Notes under the pieces: model-generated
What the model was told of the DNA's origin: nothing
What the model saw: only the letters and a program-made list of their open reading frames with translations
Database searches by the model: none
Part shown: piece after piece, positions 1 to 8,950 of the stretch
Layout: each line of letters begins with the position of its first letter
Position numbering within the stretch: the first letter of the stretch is position 1
Source: Brevibacterium ihuae
GTDB lineage: Bacteria > Actinomycetota > Actinomycetes > Actinomycetales > Brevibacteriaceae
Assembly: GCF_900184225.1 (NCBI RefSeq)
Contig: NZ_FXWZ01000003.1
Coordinates: 933,684-997,683 of the forward strand
Direction of reading: 5' to 3'
Length of the DNA: 64,000 nucleotides
Translations under genes and position numbers: made by a program

Positions 1-1
1 G

Positions 2-163
2 GTCGGCTCGATCGAGCCCGGCAAGTACGCCGACCTCGCGGTGCTGTCCGACGACCCGTTCGACCTCGCTCCCGAGGAGTTCGAGCGGATCCACGTGTAC
101 GGCACGGTGGTCGGCGGACGGCACTACGCGAGCGCGATCACCCAGGAACCCCCGGTGTCGTGA
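2..163 (+). CDS. Amidohydrolase family protein, C-terminal end only
   Basis: Only the last 53 codons are in the window. The stretch IEPGKYADLAVLSDDPF is the typical C-terminal strand of metal-dependent amidohydrolases of the YtcJ/amidohydrolase_3 type, where the chain returns to the beta-sandwich domain after the TIM barrel. The substrate cannot be told from this piece. Its stop overlaps the GTG start of the CobW GTPase by 4 bp (GTGA), so the two are translationally coupled. The CobW protein may serve metallation of this enzyme, which is inference. Confidence 0.7.
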   Translation, partial: VGSIEPGKYADLAVLSDDPFDLAPEEFERIHVYGTVVGGRHYASAITQEPPVS

Positions 164-1119
164 CCGCGTCGCTGAGCATCATCGGAGGCTACCTCGGGGC
201 CGGGAAGACGACCCTGATCAACGCCCTGCTACGCGGCGCGCTGCCCGGGCGGACCGCAGTCGTCGTCAACGACTTCGGAGCGGTGAACATCGACGCCGAC
301 CTCATCGCCTCCGCCGACGGCGACACCATCAGCCTGACGAACGGCTGCATCTGCTGTCAGATCAGCACCGAGATGGTCGACACGCTCACCGCGCTGGCCG
401 CTCGCGGCGACCTCGAGCACATCGTCTGCGAGGTCAGCGGCGTCGGCGACCCGGGGCGGATGGCCCGGTGGCGCAGCTTCCCCGGTCTCACGGCCGGTCC
501 CCTCGTCGTCTGCGTCGACGGGACGTCCGCGCGCCGCCTCCTCCACGACGAGTACGTCGGCGACGTCGTGCGCGCCCAGGTCGCCGCCGCCGAGGTCCTC
601 CTCGCGACCAAGGTCGACCTCGCCACCGAGGCGGAGGTCGCAGATGCGGTCGCTGCCTGCCTGGAGACAGCACCGTCGACCCCGATCCACCTCGGCGACG
701 CCGCCGACCCGTCGACGACCCTGCGGGAGATCTTCGCCGCAGAAGTGCCCGACATCGCGCCTGCGCCGCAGGCCCCCGGAGGCCCCGCCGCAGCGGCCGA
801 CCACGCGGGCCTGCACTCCTCGACCACCGTCGAGTACCGGGAGCCGGTCGACCCGGAGCGCCTCGCCGCCCACCTCGCGGTGCTGTCCGGGGACCTCGTG
901 CGCGCCAAGGGCACGGTGCTCGCCGCGGACGGGATCCGATACGCGGTCCAGCTCGCCGGCGGACGCGTCGAGGTCCGCCCGCACGCCGCCCGGGAAGCCG
1001 CCGGTACCACCTCGGCCATCGTCCTCATCGCAGCCGGCCCGGATGCCGCGGCCGTCGCGGAGCGTGCCGCCGCACAGCTCGCCGCGCTCACCCGTGAACC
1101 CGCACGGCTCGCCCCCTGA
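160..1119 (+). CDS. CobW/COG0523-family GTPase, putative metal chaperone
   Basis: A 319-residue G3E GTPase predicted to insert or deliver a metal (often Zn2+) to client enzymes in the cytoplasm. Visible motifs are the Walker A loop GYLGAGKTT at residues 10-18, the family metal-binding CICC at 63-66, and the guanine-specificity TKVD at 150-153. A CobW C-terminal domain occupies roughly residues 225-310. The linker at 200-220 is rich in Ala and Pro, and the His-rich tract of many family members is reduced. The GTG start overlaps the upstream amidohydrolase stop, which makes that enzyme the natural client candidate. Family assignment is firm; metal and client are inferred. Confidence 0.88.
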   Translation: MTASLSIIGGYLGAGKTTLINALLRGALPGRTAVVVNDFGAVNIDADLIASADGDTISLTNGCICCQISTEMVDTLTALAARGDLEHIVCEVSGVGDPGRMARWRSFPGLTAGPLVVCVDGTSARRLLHDEYVGDVVRAQVAAAEVLLATKVDLATEAEVADAVAACLETAPSTPIHLGDAADPSTTLREIFAAEVPDIAPAPQAPGGPAAAADHAGLHSSTTVEYREPVDPERLAAHLAVLSGDLVRAKGTVLAADGIRYAVQLAGGRVEVRPHAAREAAGTTSAIVLIAAGPDAAAVAERAAAQLAALTREPARLAP

Positions 1120-1164
1120 ATCACCAGTGACCACCCAGCACCGACGTCGAGAAGGAGCACGACC

Positions 1165-1386
1165 ATGAACATGAGAGTCCGGTGGCCCAGGAGCGGCCGC
1201 GGCTGGCTCAGCCTCGCCATCGTCATCGCAGTGGTGATCGTCGGCATCTGGCCGATCATCGCCCTCTTCAACAGCCCGGCCCTGATCCTCGGGGTCCCGG
1301 TCCTGCTGTTCTGGTCGATCGTCATCCTGTTCCTCACGACCGCCGCGATGGTCGCCGTCAATCTCCTCCTCGGTGATCGGTCATGA
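1165..1386 (+). CDS. Small two-helix membrane protein, symporter partner
   Basis: A 73-residue protein with a basic N-terminus followed by two hydrophobic segments (about residues 15-35 and 40-67). A GAAGGAG ribosome site precedes the ATG, and the stop overlaps the start of the sodium:solute symporter by 4 bp. Small two-helix proteins directly upstream of SSS symporters are a recurrent arrangement and usually act as accessory subunits. That role is inferred from position and size; the sequence itself has no recognisable catalytic motif. Confidence 0.7.
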   Translation: MNMRVRWPRSGRGWLSLAIVIAVVIVGIWPIIALFNSPALILGVPVLLFWSIVILFLTTAAMVAVNLLLGDRS

Positions 1387-2867
1387 CGCAGTACATCCCG
1401 TTCGCCATCACCGCCGCGTATCTCGTCATCGCCGTCGTCATCGGCTTCCGCGCCGGGCGCGGCCACGACATGAACACCACCGAGGGCTGGGGCGTCGGCA
1501 GCCGCAGCATGGGGCCGATCGTCGTCTACCTCCTCGTCGCCGCCGGCGGCGTGAGCGCCTACACCTTCATGGGATCGCCCGGCTGGGCGCACGACAAGGG
1601 CGTCCCGGCGCTCTACGTCGTCGTCTACCTCGCGTACATGTCGATGATCGCGTGGTACTTCGGTCCGCGCGTCTGGGAGCTCGGCCGCAGGCACGGTCAC
1701 ACGACGCAGTCCTCGGCGATCGCGGATCGCTACGAGAGCAAGCTCCTCGGCGGGCTGACCGCGATCATCGGCTCGATCGGCGGAATCGCGTACGCGGTCC
1801 TCCAGACGATCGGATCGGCCTACATCCTCAATGTCATGAGCTTCGGCCTCGTCCCGATCTGGCTCGGCGTCATCGTCACCCTCGCGGTGATCTCGATCTA
1901 CCTGTTCCGCAGCGGACTGCGCGCCATCGGCCTGACGAACGCCTTCCAGGGCGCGCTGATGTTCGTCGTGGCCTGGCTCGTCGGGCTGTGGGCGGTCAAC
2001 TGGTTCACCGGCGGATTCGACGCCCGCCCGATCTTCGAGCGCCTCCAGACCGAGGCACCGGAGTTCCTCACCCTCCCCGGTGCGCTCGGCGACATGGGTT
2101 ACGCGTTCTGGACGAGCTCGATCCTCATCTCGTTCTTCTCGATCTGGCAGGCGCACTGGATCTCGTGGATGGGGGCCAGCTCGGCGCGCGGTCTGCGCCA
2201 GGCCACGACCTACCTGCCGCTCTACTACCTGGTCCTCATCCCGATGATCATCGTGGGCTTCATCGGCATCTTCGAGTACCCGGACATCGCGAAGTCGGAT
2301 CAGGTGGCCATCCAGCTGGCCGTCGACAACATGCCGATCGTCGTCGCCGGCCTGCTCGGCGCGGGAACGCTCGCGGCGTCGATGTCCTCGAGCGAACCGA
2401 ACATCCATGCCACCGCGCTGACCTACAGCAAGGACGTGCTGCAGCCGCTGTTCAAGCTCTCGGACACGCGGACGGGGAGGATCTCCCGGTGGCTGATCTT
2501 CCCGATCATGGCCCTCGTCATCGCGCCGATCTCGATCATGGAACCGGCGAGCCTCGTCTACATCCTGCTCATCGGCTACGGGTTCATCAGCCAGCTGTTC
2601 CCCACGCTCATGGGGATCTTCTTCTGGCCGCGCGCCACCGCCGCCGGCGCGATCGCGGGACTCGTCGCCGGGTTCCTCGTCACCGTGCTCTTCTCCTTCG
2701 TGTTCGTCCACCCGCTCGGTGTGCACGCGGGCATCTGGGGACTCGCGGTCAACGTCCCGATCCTCGTCATCGTCTCGTTCATGACGAAGCCGGCGTCGGA
2801 GGCGACCCTCGCCCGCTTCTTCGACGACGACCCGGCCCGGCGGCCGGCGGAGCCCGAGGCGGGCTGA
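1383..2867 (+). CDS. Sodium:solute symporter (SSS family)
   Basis: A 494-residue polytopic membrane protein with about 13 predicted helices, the normal size for the SSS family. It should couple inward Na+ movement to uptake of an organic solute. Recognisable features are the N-terminal FRAGRGHDMNTTEGWGVGSR loop after helix 1, the GGVSAYTFMG helix, and the conserved SMSSSEPNIHATALTYSKDVL segment near residue 335. It overlaps the small membrane protein by 4 bp. Together with the amidohydrolase tail and the CobW gene it suggests import and hydrolysis of an amide or cyclic amide. The substrate is unknown. Confidence 0.88.
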   Translation: MTQYIPFAITAAYLVIAVVIGFRAGRGHDMNTTEGWGVGSRSMGPIVVYLLVAAGGVSAYTFMGSPGWAHDKGVPALYVVVYLAYMSMIAWYFGPRVWELGRRHGHTTQSSAIADRYESKLLGGLTAIIGSIGGIAYAVLQTIGSAYILNVMSFGLVPIWLGVIVTLAVISIYLFRSGLRAIGLTNAFQGALMFVVAWLVGLWAVNWFTGGFDARPIFERLQTEAPEFLTLPGALGDMGYAFWTSSILISFFSIWQAHWISWMGASSARGLRQATTYLPLYYLVLIPMIIVGFIGIFEYPDIAKSDQVAIQLAVDNMPIVVAGLLGAGTLAASMSSSEPNIHATALTYSKDVLQPLFKLSDTRTGRISRWLIFPIMALVIAPISIMEPASLVYILLIGYGFISQLFPTLMGIFFWPRATAAGAIAGLVAGFLVTVLFSFVFVHPLGVHAGIWGLAVNVPILVIVSFMTKPASEATLARFFDDDPARRPAEPEAG

Positions 2868-2898
2868 GGCCACGCCCAGGGCCCCGAGGTCGCTGCGG

Positions 2899-3735
2899 TC
2901 ATTCGCTGCCGGCGCCGAGGCGGATGACGGCCTGCACCGGTTCGTGGTCGGAGGCCGCTGCTCCCCCGAAGCGTGCGGCGTTGACCGCTGCGGCCTCCAC
3001 GGTGATCCCTCCGCTGACGAGCAGCCAATCGATGCGGCGGCCGCCCCTCCTCGGCGATCGGTAGTTCGAATACGTGCCCCAGTTCTCGGTGAGGCGCCGG
3101 TCCGCTGTGGTCCACGCGTCGCGCAGCAGACCTCCGCGGGTGAGCTCCCGGTAGGGAGGAGAACCGACGTGCGCGTTGGCATCGGCGGTGAGCACGACGG
3201 GCTCGCCACGCGATTCGACCGCCCTCCGGAGGACGCGGGCCGCCATCAGCCGTGAGCGCGGCGACAGGGGATCGAGGTGGGTGTTGAGGACGGTGAATCG
3301 CCGCCCTGTCTCGCGGTCGGCGAATCCCGCGCTGACGACGATGCGCGGGAACACGTTGCCCCAGCTGCGGGAACCGGGCACCTCCGGAGTGTCCGAGAGG
3401 GCCTGCTGCGTCCAGGTGAGGAGCCGGAGCCGCCGCTCGTCGTAAACGATCGGGGTGCCTTCGCCGCCGCCGTCCGCGCCCCGCCCGCTGCCGACGCCGC
3501 GATAGTCGGCCCCGAGGCTCGCGAGCGCCCACGCGGTCTGGTCGGACAGCGCCTCCTGCAGGCACAGCACGGTGGGTCTCTCCGCTGCGACCAGCCGGCG
3601 GACCAGCGACCTGCGCCGCGACCACGCATCCGGACTGCGCCGCAGCAGGTGAGGCATCCGCCTTCGGATGTTGAAGGTCATGACGTGCAGTCGCGGTGCC
3701 CTGACCGGACCGACCGCCGCCCGGTCCGCTGTCAC
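2899..3735 (-). CDS. Endonuclease/exonuclease/phosphatase family hydrolase
   Basis: A 278-residue EEP-superfamily enzyme (DNase I-like fold) that cleaves phosphodiesters or phosphomonoesters with a divalent metal. The catalytic set is visible: N22 in MTFNIR, E61 in LQEAL, H153 and D155 in THLDP, D185 and N187 in ADANAH, D236 in RIDWLL and H264 in SDHEPV. There is no signal peptide or membrane anchor, so it is probably cytoplasmic. Translation starts at GTG 3735. It is convergent with the symporter gene and is not obviously part of either neighbouring operon. The substrate cannot be assigned. Confidence 0.85.
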   Translation of the reverse strand: MTADRAAVGPVRAPRLHVMTFNIRRRMPHLLRRSPDAWSRRRSLVRRLVAAERPTVLCLQEALSDQTAWALASLGADYRGVGSGRGADGGGEGTPIVYDERRLRLLTWTQQALSDTPEVPGSRSWGNVFPRIVVSAGFADRETGRRFTVLNTHLDPLSPRSRLMAARVLRRAVESRGEPVVLTADANAHVGSPPYRELTRGGLLRDAWTTADRRLTENWGTYSNYRSPRRGGRRIDWLLVSGGITVEAAAVNAARFGGAAASDHEPVQAVIRLGAGSE

Positions 3736-3913
3736 GTCGCCGACCTCCGCCGAGGATGAGGACGCTGGCCGAAGTGCGGGCGGAGCGGTGCGGTCATGGC
3801 GTGTCCTCCTGCGATCAGCCTAGGCGAAAGTCTCGCCGCGTCTCCCCGAGTATCGCGGAGAGCCAATACACTCGTACACAGCGTCAGAGTCGACGAACAC
3901 CGAGGAGAACCCG

Positions 3914-4324
3914 ATGACCGCCGCAGCACCCGCAACGATCACCGCCTGGCACGATCTCGTCCGCTCGCCCGAACCGGAGAAGCTGCGCGCGCTCCTCGCT
4001 CCCGAGGTGACCTTCCGGTCCCCCGCCGTGCACACCCCGCAGGAGGGCCCGGAGATCACCTTCGCCTATCTCTGGGCTGCCACGCAGGTGCTCCGACCCA
4101 CCCTCGAGTACGTCCACGAGTGGTACGACGAGTCCTCGGCGGTCCTCCAGTTCTCCGCGCAGGTCGACGGCTTCGACGTCAGCGGGGTGGACATCATCGA
4201 ATGGGACGGCGACGGTCGGATCACCGACTTCACCGTCATGGTCCGCCCGCTCAAGGGACTCCAGGCCGTGATCGCGGCGATGGGCGCCGAGCTGCAGAAG
4301 GGCGTTGCAGGGCAGGAGGGGTGA
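3914..4324 (+). CDS. SnoaL/NTF2-like fold protein
   Basis: A 136-residue protein of the size and pattern of the NTF2/SnoaL superfamily: N-terminal helix ITAWHDLVRSPEPEKLRALLAPEVTF-type start, then alternating beta strands ending in the DIIEWDGDGRITDFTVMVRP hairpin. Such proteins act as small-molecule isomerases or hydrolases, or simply bind ligands. A GAGGAG site precedes the ATG. It is transcribed divergently from the EEP gene and converges on the crotonase operon, so it may belong functionally to the acyl-CoA locus. No catalytic residues can be assigned. Confidence 0.75.
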   Translation: MTAAAPATITAWHDLVRSPEPEKLRALLAPEVTFRSPAVHTPQEGPEITFAYLWAATQVLRPTLEYVHEWYDESSAVLQFSAQVDGFDVSGVDIIEWDGDGRITDFTVMVRPLKGLQAVIAAMGAELQKGVAGQEG

Positions 4325-4357
4325 GGCGCGGGACCCGGTCCCCTTGGGCGCCGGGCC

Positions 4358-5122
4358 CTACTCCCCTGTGTAGCGGGGGGTGCGCTTCTCGAGGAACGCG
4401 GCTACCGACTCCTTGTGGTCGCTCGTGGTCTTGAGATCCGCGATCGCCTGGGAAAACCAGGTCCCGAACTTCTCGTACTCCCGGCGTTCGGCGGCGAGAC
4501 GCAGACCCTCCTTCGTCCGGCGCACGGCGAGCGGCGGGTTGGCCGCGATCGCCCCCGCGAGCTCCCGCGCGCGATCGAGGAGGCTGCCGCCCTCGACGAC
4601 ATCGAGCACGAGACCGAGCCGGAGCGCCTCCTGCGCGTCGATGATGTCGCCGGTGAGGAGCAGCCGCAGCGCCTCCTGCCGACCGACGATGCTCTCGAGC
4701 CGCGTCATCCCGCCGGCATCGGGGACGAGACCGCGCTTGACGAAGATCTCCCCGAACTTCGCGCGGTCGGAGGCGATGCGGAGGTCGCACAGGAGGCAGA
4801 GCTCCATGCCCCAGCCCACAGCGGCACCGTTGACAGCGGCGATCGTCGGCACGTCGGTCTCCAGCAGCGCGGCGCCCAGCGGGGTGATCCCGTCGTACTT
4901 CCGCGGCCGGGCGTCTCCGCCGAGCATGACCTCCTGGAGGTCGTCCCCCGAACAGAACGATCGTCCCTCCCCGGTGATGATCAGCGCTCTCGCCCGGGTG
5001 GTGCTCACGACCTCCTCGATCTCGTCATAGGTCGTGAAGCGCAGCGCATTGTGCTTCTCGGGCCTGTTGATGGTGACGACCCCGATGTGGTCGGACTCCT
5101 CGTAGACGATGTCGGTGTACAT
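4358..5122 (-). CDS. Enoyl-CoA hydratase/isomerase family protein (crotonase 1)
   Basis: A 254-residue crotonase. The oxyanion-hole segments SFCSGDDL (residues 55-62) and NGAAVGWGMEL (98-108) are present. E107 sits at the first catalytic glutamate position. The second glutamate of classical hydratases, 20 residues on, is occupied by F127 in KFGEIFVKRGLVPDAG, so plain syn-hydration is uncertain and isomerase, hydrolase or decarboxylase chemistry is possible. The start ATG overlaps the stop of crotonase 2 (TGATG) after a GGAGGGG ribosome site. It is the last gene of the kinase-ligase-crotonase operon, acting on a CoA thioester in the cytoplasm. Confidence 0.88.
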   Translation of the reverse strand: MYTDIVYEESDHIGVVTINRPEKHNALRFTTYDEIEEVVSTTRARALIITGEGRSFCSGDDLQEVMLGGDARPRKYDGITPLGAALLETDVPTIAAVNGAAVGWGMELCLLCDLRIASDRAKFGEIFVKRGLVPDAGGMTRLESIVGRQEALRLLLTGDIIDAQEALRLGLVLDVVEGGSLLDRARELAGAIAANPPLAVRRTKEGLRLAAERREYEKFGTWFSQAIADLKTTSDHKESVAAFLEKRTPRYTGE

Positions 5123-5925
5123 CAGATCCCCTCCTTCTTCTGCGTCGGGAACGCGGCAGGGGCGAACTGCGGCGCCCGCTTCTCGAGGAACGATGCCACG
5201 CCCTCGTGGTGGTCGTCCGAGTCGAAGCACGCCTGCAGCGCGGCATCGTGCCGACCGAAGTGGTCGTCGGATCCGAGCAGCGCCCGGTAGACGAGGTCCT
5301 TGGTGTGCTTGAGCGCGAACGGGGACAGCTGGGAGAGCCGGCCCGCCAGCTCGACCGCGCGCACGACCGGATCGTCCGCGATCTCGGAGAGGTAGCCGCA
5401 GCGGAGAGCTTCGTCGGCCGGAAGTCTGCGGCCGGAGAACAGGAGATCGAGTGCGGTGGGGAGCCCGACGATCGCCGGCAGCACCACCGGACTCACTCCC
5501 ATGTCCGGCACGAGGCCGCGCGCACCGAAGTTCCACGCGAAGACCGCATCGGGCGAGCCGATGCGGATGTCGGCCTGGCAGGTGATCTCCACTCCCATGC
5601 CCACGGCAGGGCCGTCGACCGCGACGACCACCGGCTTGGGGAACGAGATGAGCTTCCATCGATCGAGAGACTCCGCGCGGCTCTCCGGCCTGCCGCGCTC
5701 CTCCGGACTCCGACCTGCCAGGTCGGACAGATCGATCCCGGCGCAGAACGACCCGCCGCTGCCGGTGATGACGAGCGCACGGATGTCGCCGTCCGCAGCG
5801 GCTTCGACCATCGACGCCTCGAACGCGTCGAGGTCGACGAATCGCAGGGCGTTCCGCTTCTCCGGTCGCAGGAACCGGATGACAGCGACTCCCGCCCCGG
5901 TCCTCTCGAGCTCGACGCCGGTCAT
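5122..5925 (-). CDS. Enoyl-CoA hydratase/isomerase family protein (crotonase 2)
   Basis: A 267-residue crotonase related to its downstream neighbour (shared RPEKxNALRF and RGLVPDxG). Oxyanion-hole elements are SFCAGIDLSDLA (59-70) and GPAVGMGVEI (105-114). E113 occupies the first catalytic position, but the second is F133, as in crotonase 1. The ATG at 5925 overlaps the stop of the AMP-ligase by 4 bp (ATGA) and is the first codon of the conserved domain; longer open frames upstream run through the ligase gene and are not coding. Two tandem crotonases suggest sequential or heteromeric action on one pathway intermediate. Confidence 0.88.
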   Translation of the reverse strand: MTGVELERTGAGVAVIRFLRPEKRNALRFVDLDAFEASMVEAAADGDIRALVITGSGGSFCAGIDLSDLAGRSPEERGRPESRAESLDRWKLISFPKPVVVAVDGPAVGMGVEITCQADIRIGSPDAVFAWNFGARGLVPDMGVSPVVLPAIVGLPTALDLLFSGRRLPADEALRCGYLSEIADDPVVRAVELAGRLSQLSPFALKHTKDLVYRALLGSDDHFGRHDAALQACFDSDDHHEGVASFLEKRAPQFAPAAFPTQKKEGI

Positions 5926-7505
5926 GCCTTCTCCTCTCCACGGGTGCCGCTGACGTTCTCGTAGGCGTCGCGCAGCGAGCGCTTGAGCACCTTGCCGGTG
6001 GGATTGCGCGGGAGCTCGTCGACGAACTCCACGTACTTGGGCTTCTTGAACGACGCCAGATTGCCCTTGACGTAGGCGATGACATCGGGCGCGGACAGTG
6101 AGCTGCCGGGGGTGCGCACCACGACGGCGCACACGGACTCGCCCCAGATCTCCTCGGGCACCCCGATCACGGCCACGTCGGCGATCTCCGGGTGCTCGGC
6201 GAGCACGTCCTCGACCTCCCGGCTGTAGACGTTGAGTCCACCGGTGAGGATCATGTCCTTCTTGCGATCGACGACGTAGAGCAGACCCTCATCGCTCATC
6301 CGGCCCAGGTCACCGGTCCGCAGCCATTCGCCCACGAAAGCATCGCGTGTGGCCTCCTCGTTCTGCCAGTACCCGAGCATCGCCTGGTCGGCCCGGACGA
6401 GGATCTCCCCGACCTCGCCGTTGGCCACCGACTCTCCCAACGGATCGCAGATCCTGATGCCGGCGAACGGCGCCGCCACTCCGGCGGCGGACAGGATCTC
6501 CGGTTCGTCGAGACCCCGGAGGTGCATCTCGTGACTCAGCCACGCGACGTTGCCCGCGAGCTCCGTCTGCCCGAAGGCCTGGACGAACCGGGCGTTCGAG
6601 AATCGCTGCATCGAACGCCGGAGCAGGGCCGGGGAGATGCTCGAAGCACCGTAGGCGATGTAGCTCAGACTGCTGACGTCGTAGTCCTCGAGCTCGGGTC
6701 GATTGAGGATGAGCCCGAGCATGGCCGGCGCGATCGACGAGCCGGTGATCTCCTTCTCCTGCACCGTATGCAGGTAGTCCTCGGCCTCGAACGCCCGGTG
6801 CAGCACCACGGTCGACTTGTTCGCGAACTGCGTGGGCACGGCGTAGGCGGCGATGTGGCAGAGGGGGAACGGATTGATGTAGCGCCCGAACGGTTCGGAG
6901 GGCGCACCGCTGAGCGAGTTCGCAACCGCGGCGAGGATGTTCGCGTGGCTGAGCATCGCACCCTTCGGCCGGCCGGTCGTTCCCGAGGTGTAGACGAGCC
7001 ACGCGAGATCGTGGGGGCTGACATCCACCTCACGGTAGTCGTGCGGGTCCGAGGCGAGCAGATCGGCGTAGGGAACTCGCCCGGCCGTTCCGCCCGTGGC
7101 CTCATCGGGACCGACCGGGGCGTCGAACGCGATCACCAACTCCAGATCCGGGAGCTCACCGCGGATCCCCGCGATCGTCTCCTCGAAGTTGCTGGACACT
7201 GCGATCGCCGCAGCTCCGGAGTTCTGGAGGATATAGGCAATCTCCCTCGGACTGAGCCGGTGGTTGACGAACACGCAGCCCATTCCGGCCATCGGGATCG
7301 CATGCTGGAGCTCGATGACCTCGGGGCGGTTCTGCGACAGCACGGCGATGCGCGAGCCCGGTGGCGCGAGCGCGCGCAGTCCTGCGGCGAGCCGACCGAC
7401 GCGGTCGGCGAGCTCACCGAAGGTCGTGCGCGAGTCGCCGAAGACGATCGCATCGCGCTCGGGGTGGCGGAGCGCGGTGTTCTCGATGACGTGTCCCAGG
7501 AGCAT
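5922..7505 (-). CDS. AMP-forming acyl-CoA ligase 1 (ANL superfamily)
   Basis: A 527-residue class I adenylate-forming enzyme that activates a carboxylic acid to its CoA thioester. The ATP P-loop TSGTTGRPKG lies at 173-182, the GDLGR hinge region near residue 400, and the catalytic C-terminal lysine in PTGKVLKR is K505. The acid could be medium-chain, branched, or aromatic. It overlaps crotonase 2 by 4 bp and follows the kinase gene by 9 bp, so all are one transcript. Compared with ligase 2 it has a fully canonical P-loop and is the better candidate for the active ligase. Confidence 0.9.
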   Translation of the reverse strand: MLLGHVIENTALRHPERDAIVFGDSRTTFGELADRVGRLAAGLRALAPPGSRIAVLSQNRPEVIELQHAIPMAGMGCVFVNHRLSPREIAYILQNSGAAAIAVSSNFEETIAGIRGELPDLELVIAFDAPVGPDEATGGTAGRVPYADLLASDPHDYREVDVSPHDLAWLVYTSGTTGRPKGAMLSHANILAAVANSLSGAPSEPFGRYINPFPLCHIAAYAVPTQFANKSTVVLHRAFEAEDYLHTVQEKEITGSSIAPAMLGLILNRPELEDYDVSSLSYIAYGASSISPALLRRSMQRFSNARFVQAFGQTELAGNVAWLSHEMHLRGLDEPEILSAAGVAAPFAGIRICDPLGESVANGEVGEILVRADQAMLGYWQNEEATRDAFVGEWLRTGDLGRMSDEGLLYVVDRKKDMILTGGLNVYSREVEDVLAEHPEIADVAVIGVPEEIWGESVCAVVVRTPGSSLSAPDVIAYVKGNLASFKKPKYVEFVDELPRNPTGKVLKRSLRDAYENVSGTRGEEKA

Positions 7506-7514
7506 GATCGATCC

Positions 7515-8930
7515 TCACTGTGCGACGGCGGCTCCGGCGGTGCTCCGGGGCACCGGCGCGAGCACGTAGCGCGGGTTGGAAACGGCCAGACGCAGTCGCG
7601 CCGCAGTCTTGAGCACGGCGACGAGGGAGCGCGTCTCGGGTGCGTTCGGGGAGGTGTCGGACAGCCCGGCGACGAGCCCGGCCAGGCCGTCCTCGTCCTC
7701 GACGCCGAGCTCGCTCAGGCGCCCGGCGTACCACGCGTCAGCGGCGGGGCCCTGGTCGATCTCGCGTCCGATGAGGCTCACGACGTTCTTCGCGATGCGG
7801 GCCTTGAAGCGGTTGGGCTCTCCGGTTCCGCGGACGAGATCGACGTCGAGGTAGCTCTCGAGGCCCGCGACGAGGGTGGCCGCGGTCGGGTCGGTGAACA
7901 GCGTCGCCCCGGACGCCGGGGACTGCGGATGGCCGGTGGGAACGAACTCCGCGGGCTCGACGTCCGGGTAGAGGAGTTCGAGGAGGTCGTACTCCTGCTC
8001 GGCCGTGCGCCTGCCGATGGCGAGCAGCTCGAGCTCGTTGGGGTGGCCGGGGACCGAGCGCTGCATCTGGCGCAGGCATCCGATCCCCCACCATGCGGTG
8101 GCCCGCGCCTCCCACCAGGTGAGCTGCTCCTCCGTGGGGCGGAAACCGGTGACCTCCTCATAGGCGGCGAGGAACTCCTCGACGTCGCCGGCACCGGCCA
8201 CCCGGCCGGGTCCGCCGAACCGCCAGGCCCGCATGCACACGTAGCCGAGGTCCTCATACGGGTCGCCGAGGTGGGTGATCTCCCAGTCGAGGACGGCGGC
8301 GAGCCCGTCCTCGTCGACCATGAGATTGCCCATCCGCATGTCGCCGTGCACGAGCGTCCGGCGCGGAGCGGGGTCCGGCCGTCTGCGAGCGAGCTCGGTG
8401 AGGCCGAGGAGGAGAGCCGGCCGGTGGATGCCGGAGTCGCGGTAGTTCTCCATGAGCTTGGCGATCGCGTCGTCGACGACCGGCAGATCGAGTCCCTCGA
8501 CGTCGACCCGGGTGATGAGTCCGGCAGCGCGACCGAGGTCCGCGCCGAGCCGGGTGCGCGCGGTGGCGAACCGGTCGTCGCGGAGGATCTTCCGCGCGAT
8601 CGTCTCGCCGTCGACGAACGACAGGATGACGTACGGGGTGCCGAGCACATCCGGGTCGGACGAGTGATCGAGCACGGCGGGGCTCGGGACTCCGGCGGCA
8701 TGTGCCGCGCCGAGCACCTGCGCCTCCTGCGCATTGGAGTCGGGGTCGGGATCGCTCGGATGGTCCATCCGGAGGATGACCATCCCCCATTCCCCCGGCG
8801 CGCGCGTCGTGACCTTCCACATCTGGCGGCTCGCGCCGCCGGTGAGCGCGGTGAGCGACGTGACCTCCGCGCCGGTGATCCCGAGGTCGCGCATCCGGGA
8901 CTCGACCCGATCCTGCAGCTCGACTGTCAT
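7515..8930 (-). CDS. ACAD10/11-LvaA-like phosphotransferase with C-terminal DUF6285-like domain
   Basis: A 471-residue APH-fold kinase. The catalytic loop HGDMRMGN has D197 and N202, and the metal site is D215 in VLDWE; the LDWExxxLGDPxxDL signature marks the ACAD10/11 and LvaA branch rather than antibiotic kinases. Residues about 360-465 form a helical tail (RIAKNVVSLIGREIDQG region) resembling DUF6285. In levulinate degradation LvaA phosphorylates a 4-hydroxyacyl-CoA so that the acyl-CoA dehydrogenase LvaC can remove the phosphate. With a ligase, dehydrogenase and SDR nearby, the same chemistry is inferred here. Start ATG 8930 has a GGAGGA-type site. Confidence 0.85.
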   Translation of the reverse strand: MTVELQDRVESRMRDLGITGAEVTSLTALTGGASRQMWKVTTRAPGEWGMVILRMDHPSDPDPDSNAQEAQVLGAAHAAGVPSPAVLDHSSDPDVLGTPYVILSFVDGETIARKILRDDRFATARTRLGADLGRAAGLITRVDVEGLDLPVVDDAIAKLMENYRDSGIHRPALLLGLTELARRRPDPAPRRTLVHGDMRMGNLMVDEDGLAAVLDWEITHLGDPYEDLGYVCMRAWRFGGPGRVAGAGDVEEFLAAYEEVTGFRPTEEQLTWWEARATAWWGIGCLRQMQRSVPGHPNELELLAIGRRTAEQEYDLLELLYPDVEPAEFVPTGHPQSPASGATLFTDPTAATLVAGLESYLDVDLVRGTGEPNRFKARIAKNVVSLIGREIDQGPAADAWYAGRLSELGVEDEDGLAGLVAGLSDTSPNAPETRSLVAVLKTAARLRLAVSNPRYVLAPVPRSTAGAAVAQ

Positions 8931-8950
8931 GGTTCCTCCTCGATGGTGCG

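Noticed and set aside
357-3209. A 950-codon minus-strand open frame across CobW and the symporter
   Set aside because: Its composition (Arg, Asp, Glu, Pro repeats) is that of an antisense GC-rich frame, and the plus-strand genes have clear motifs.
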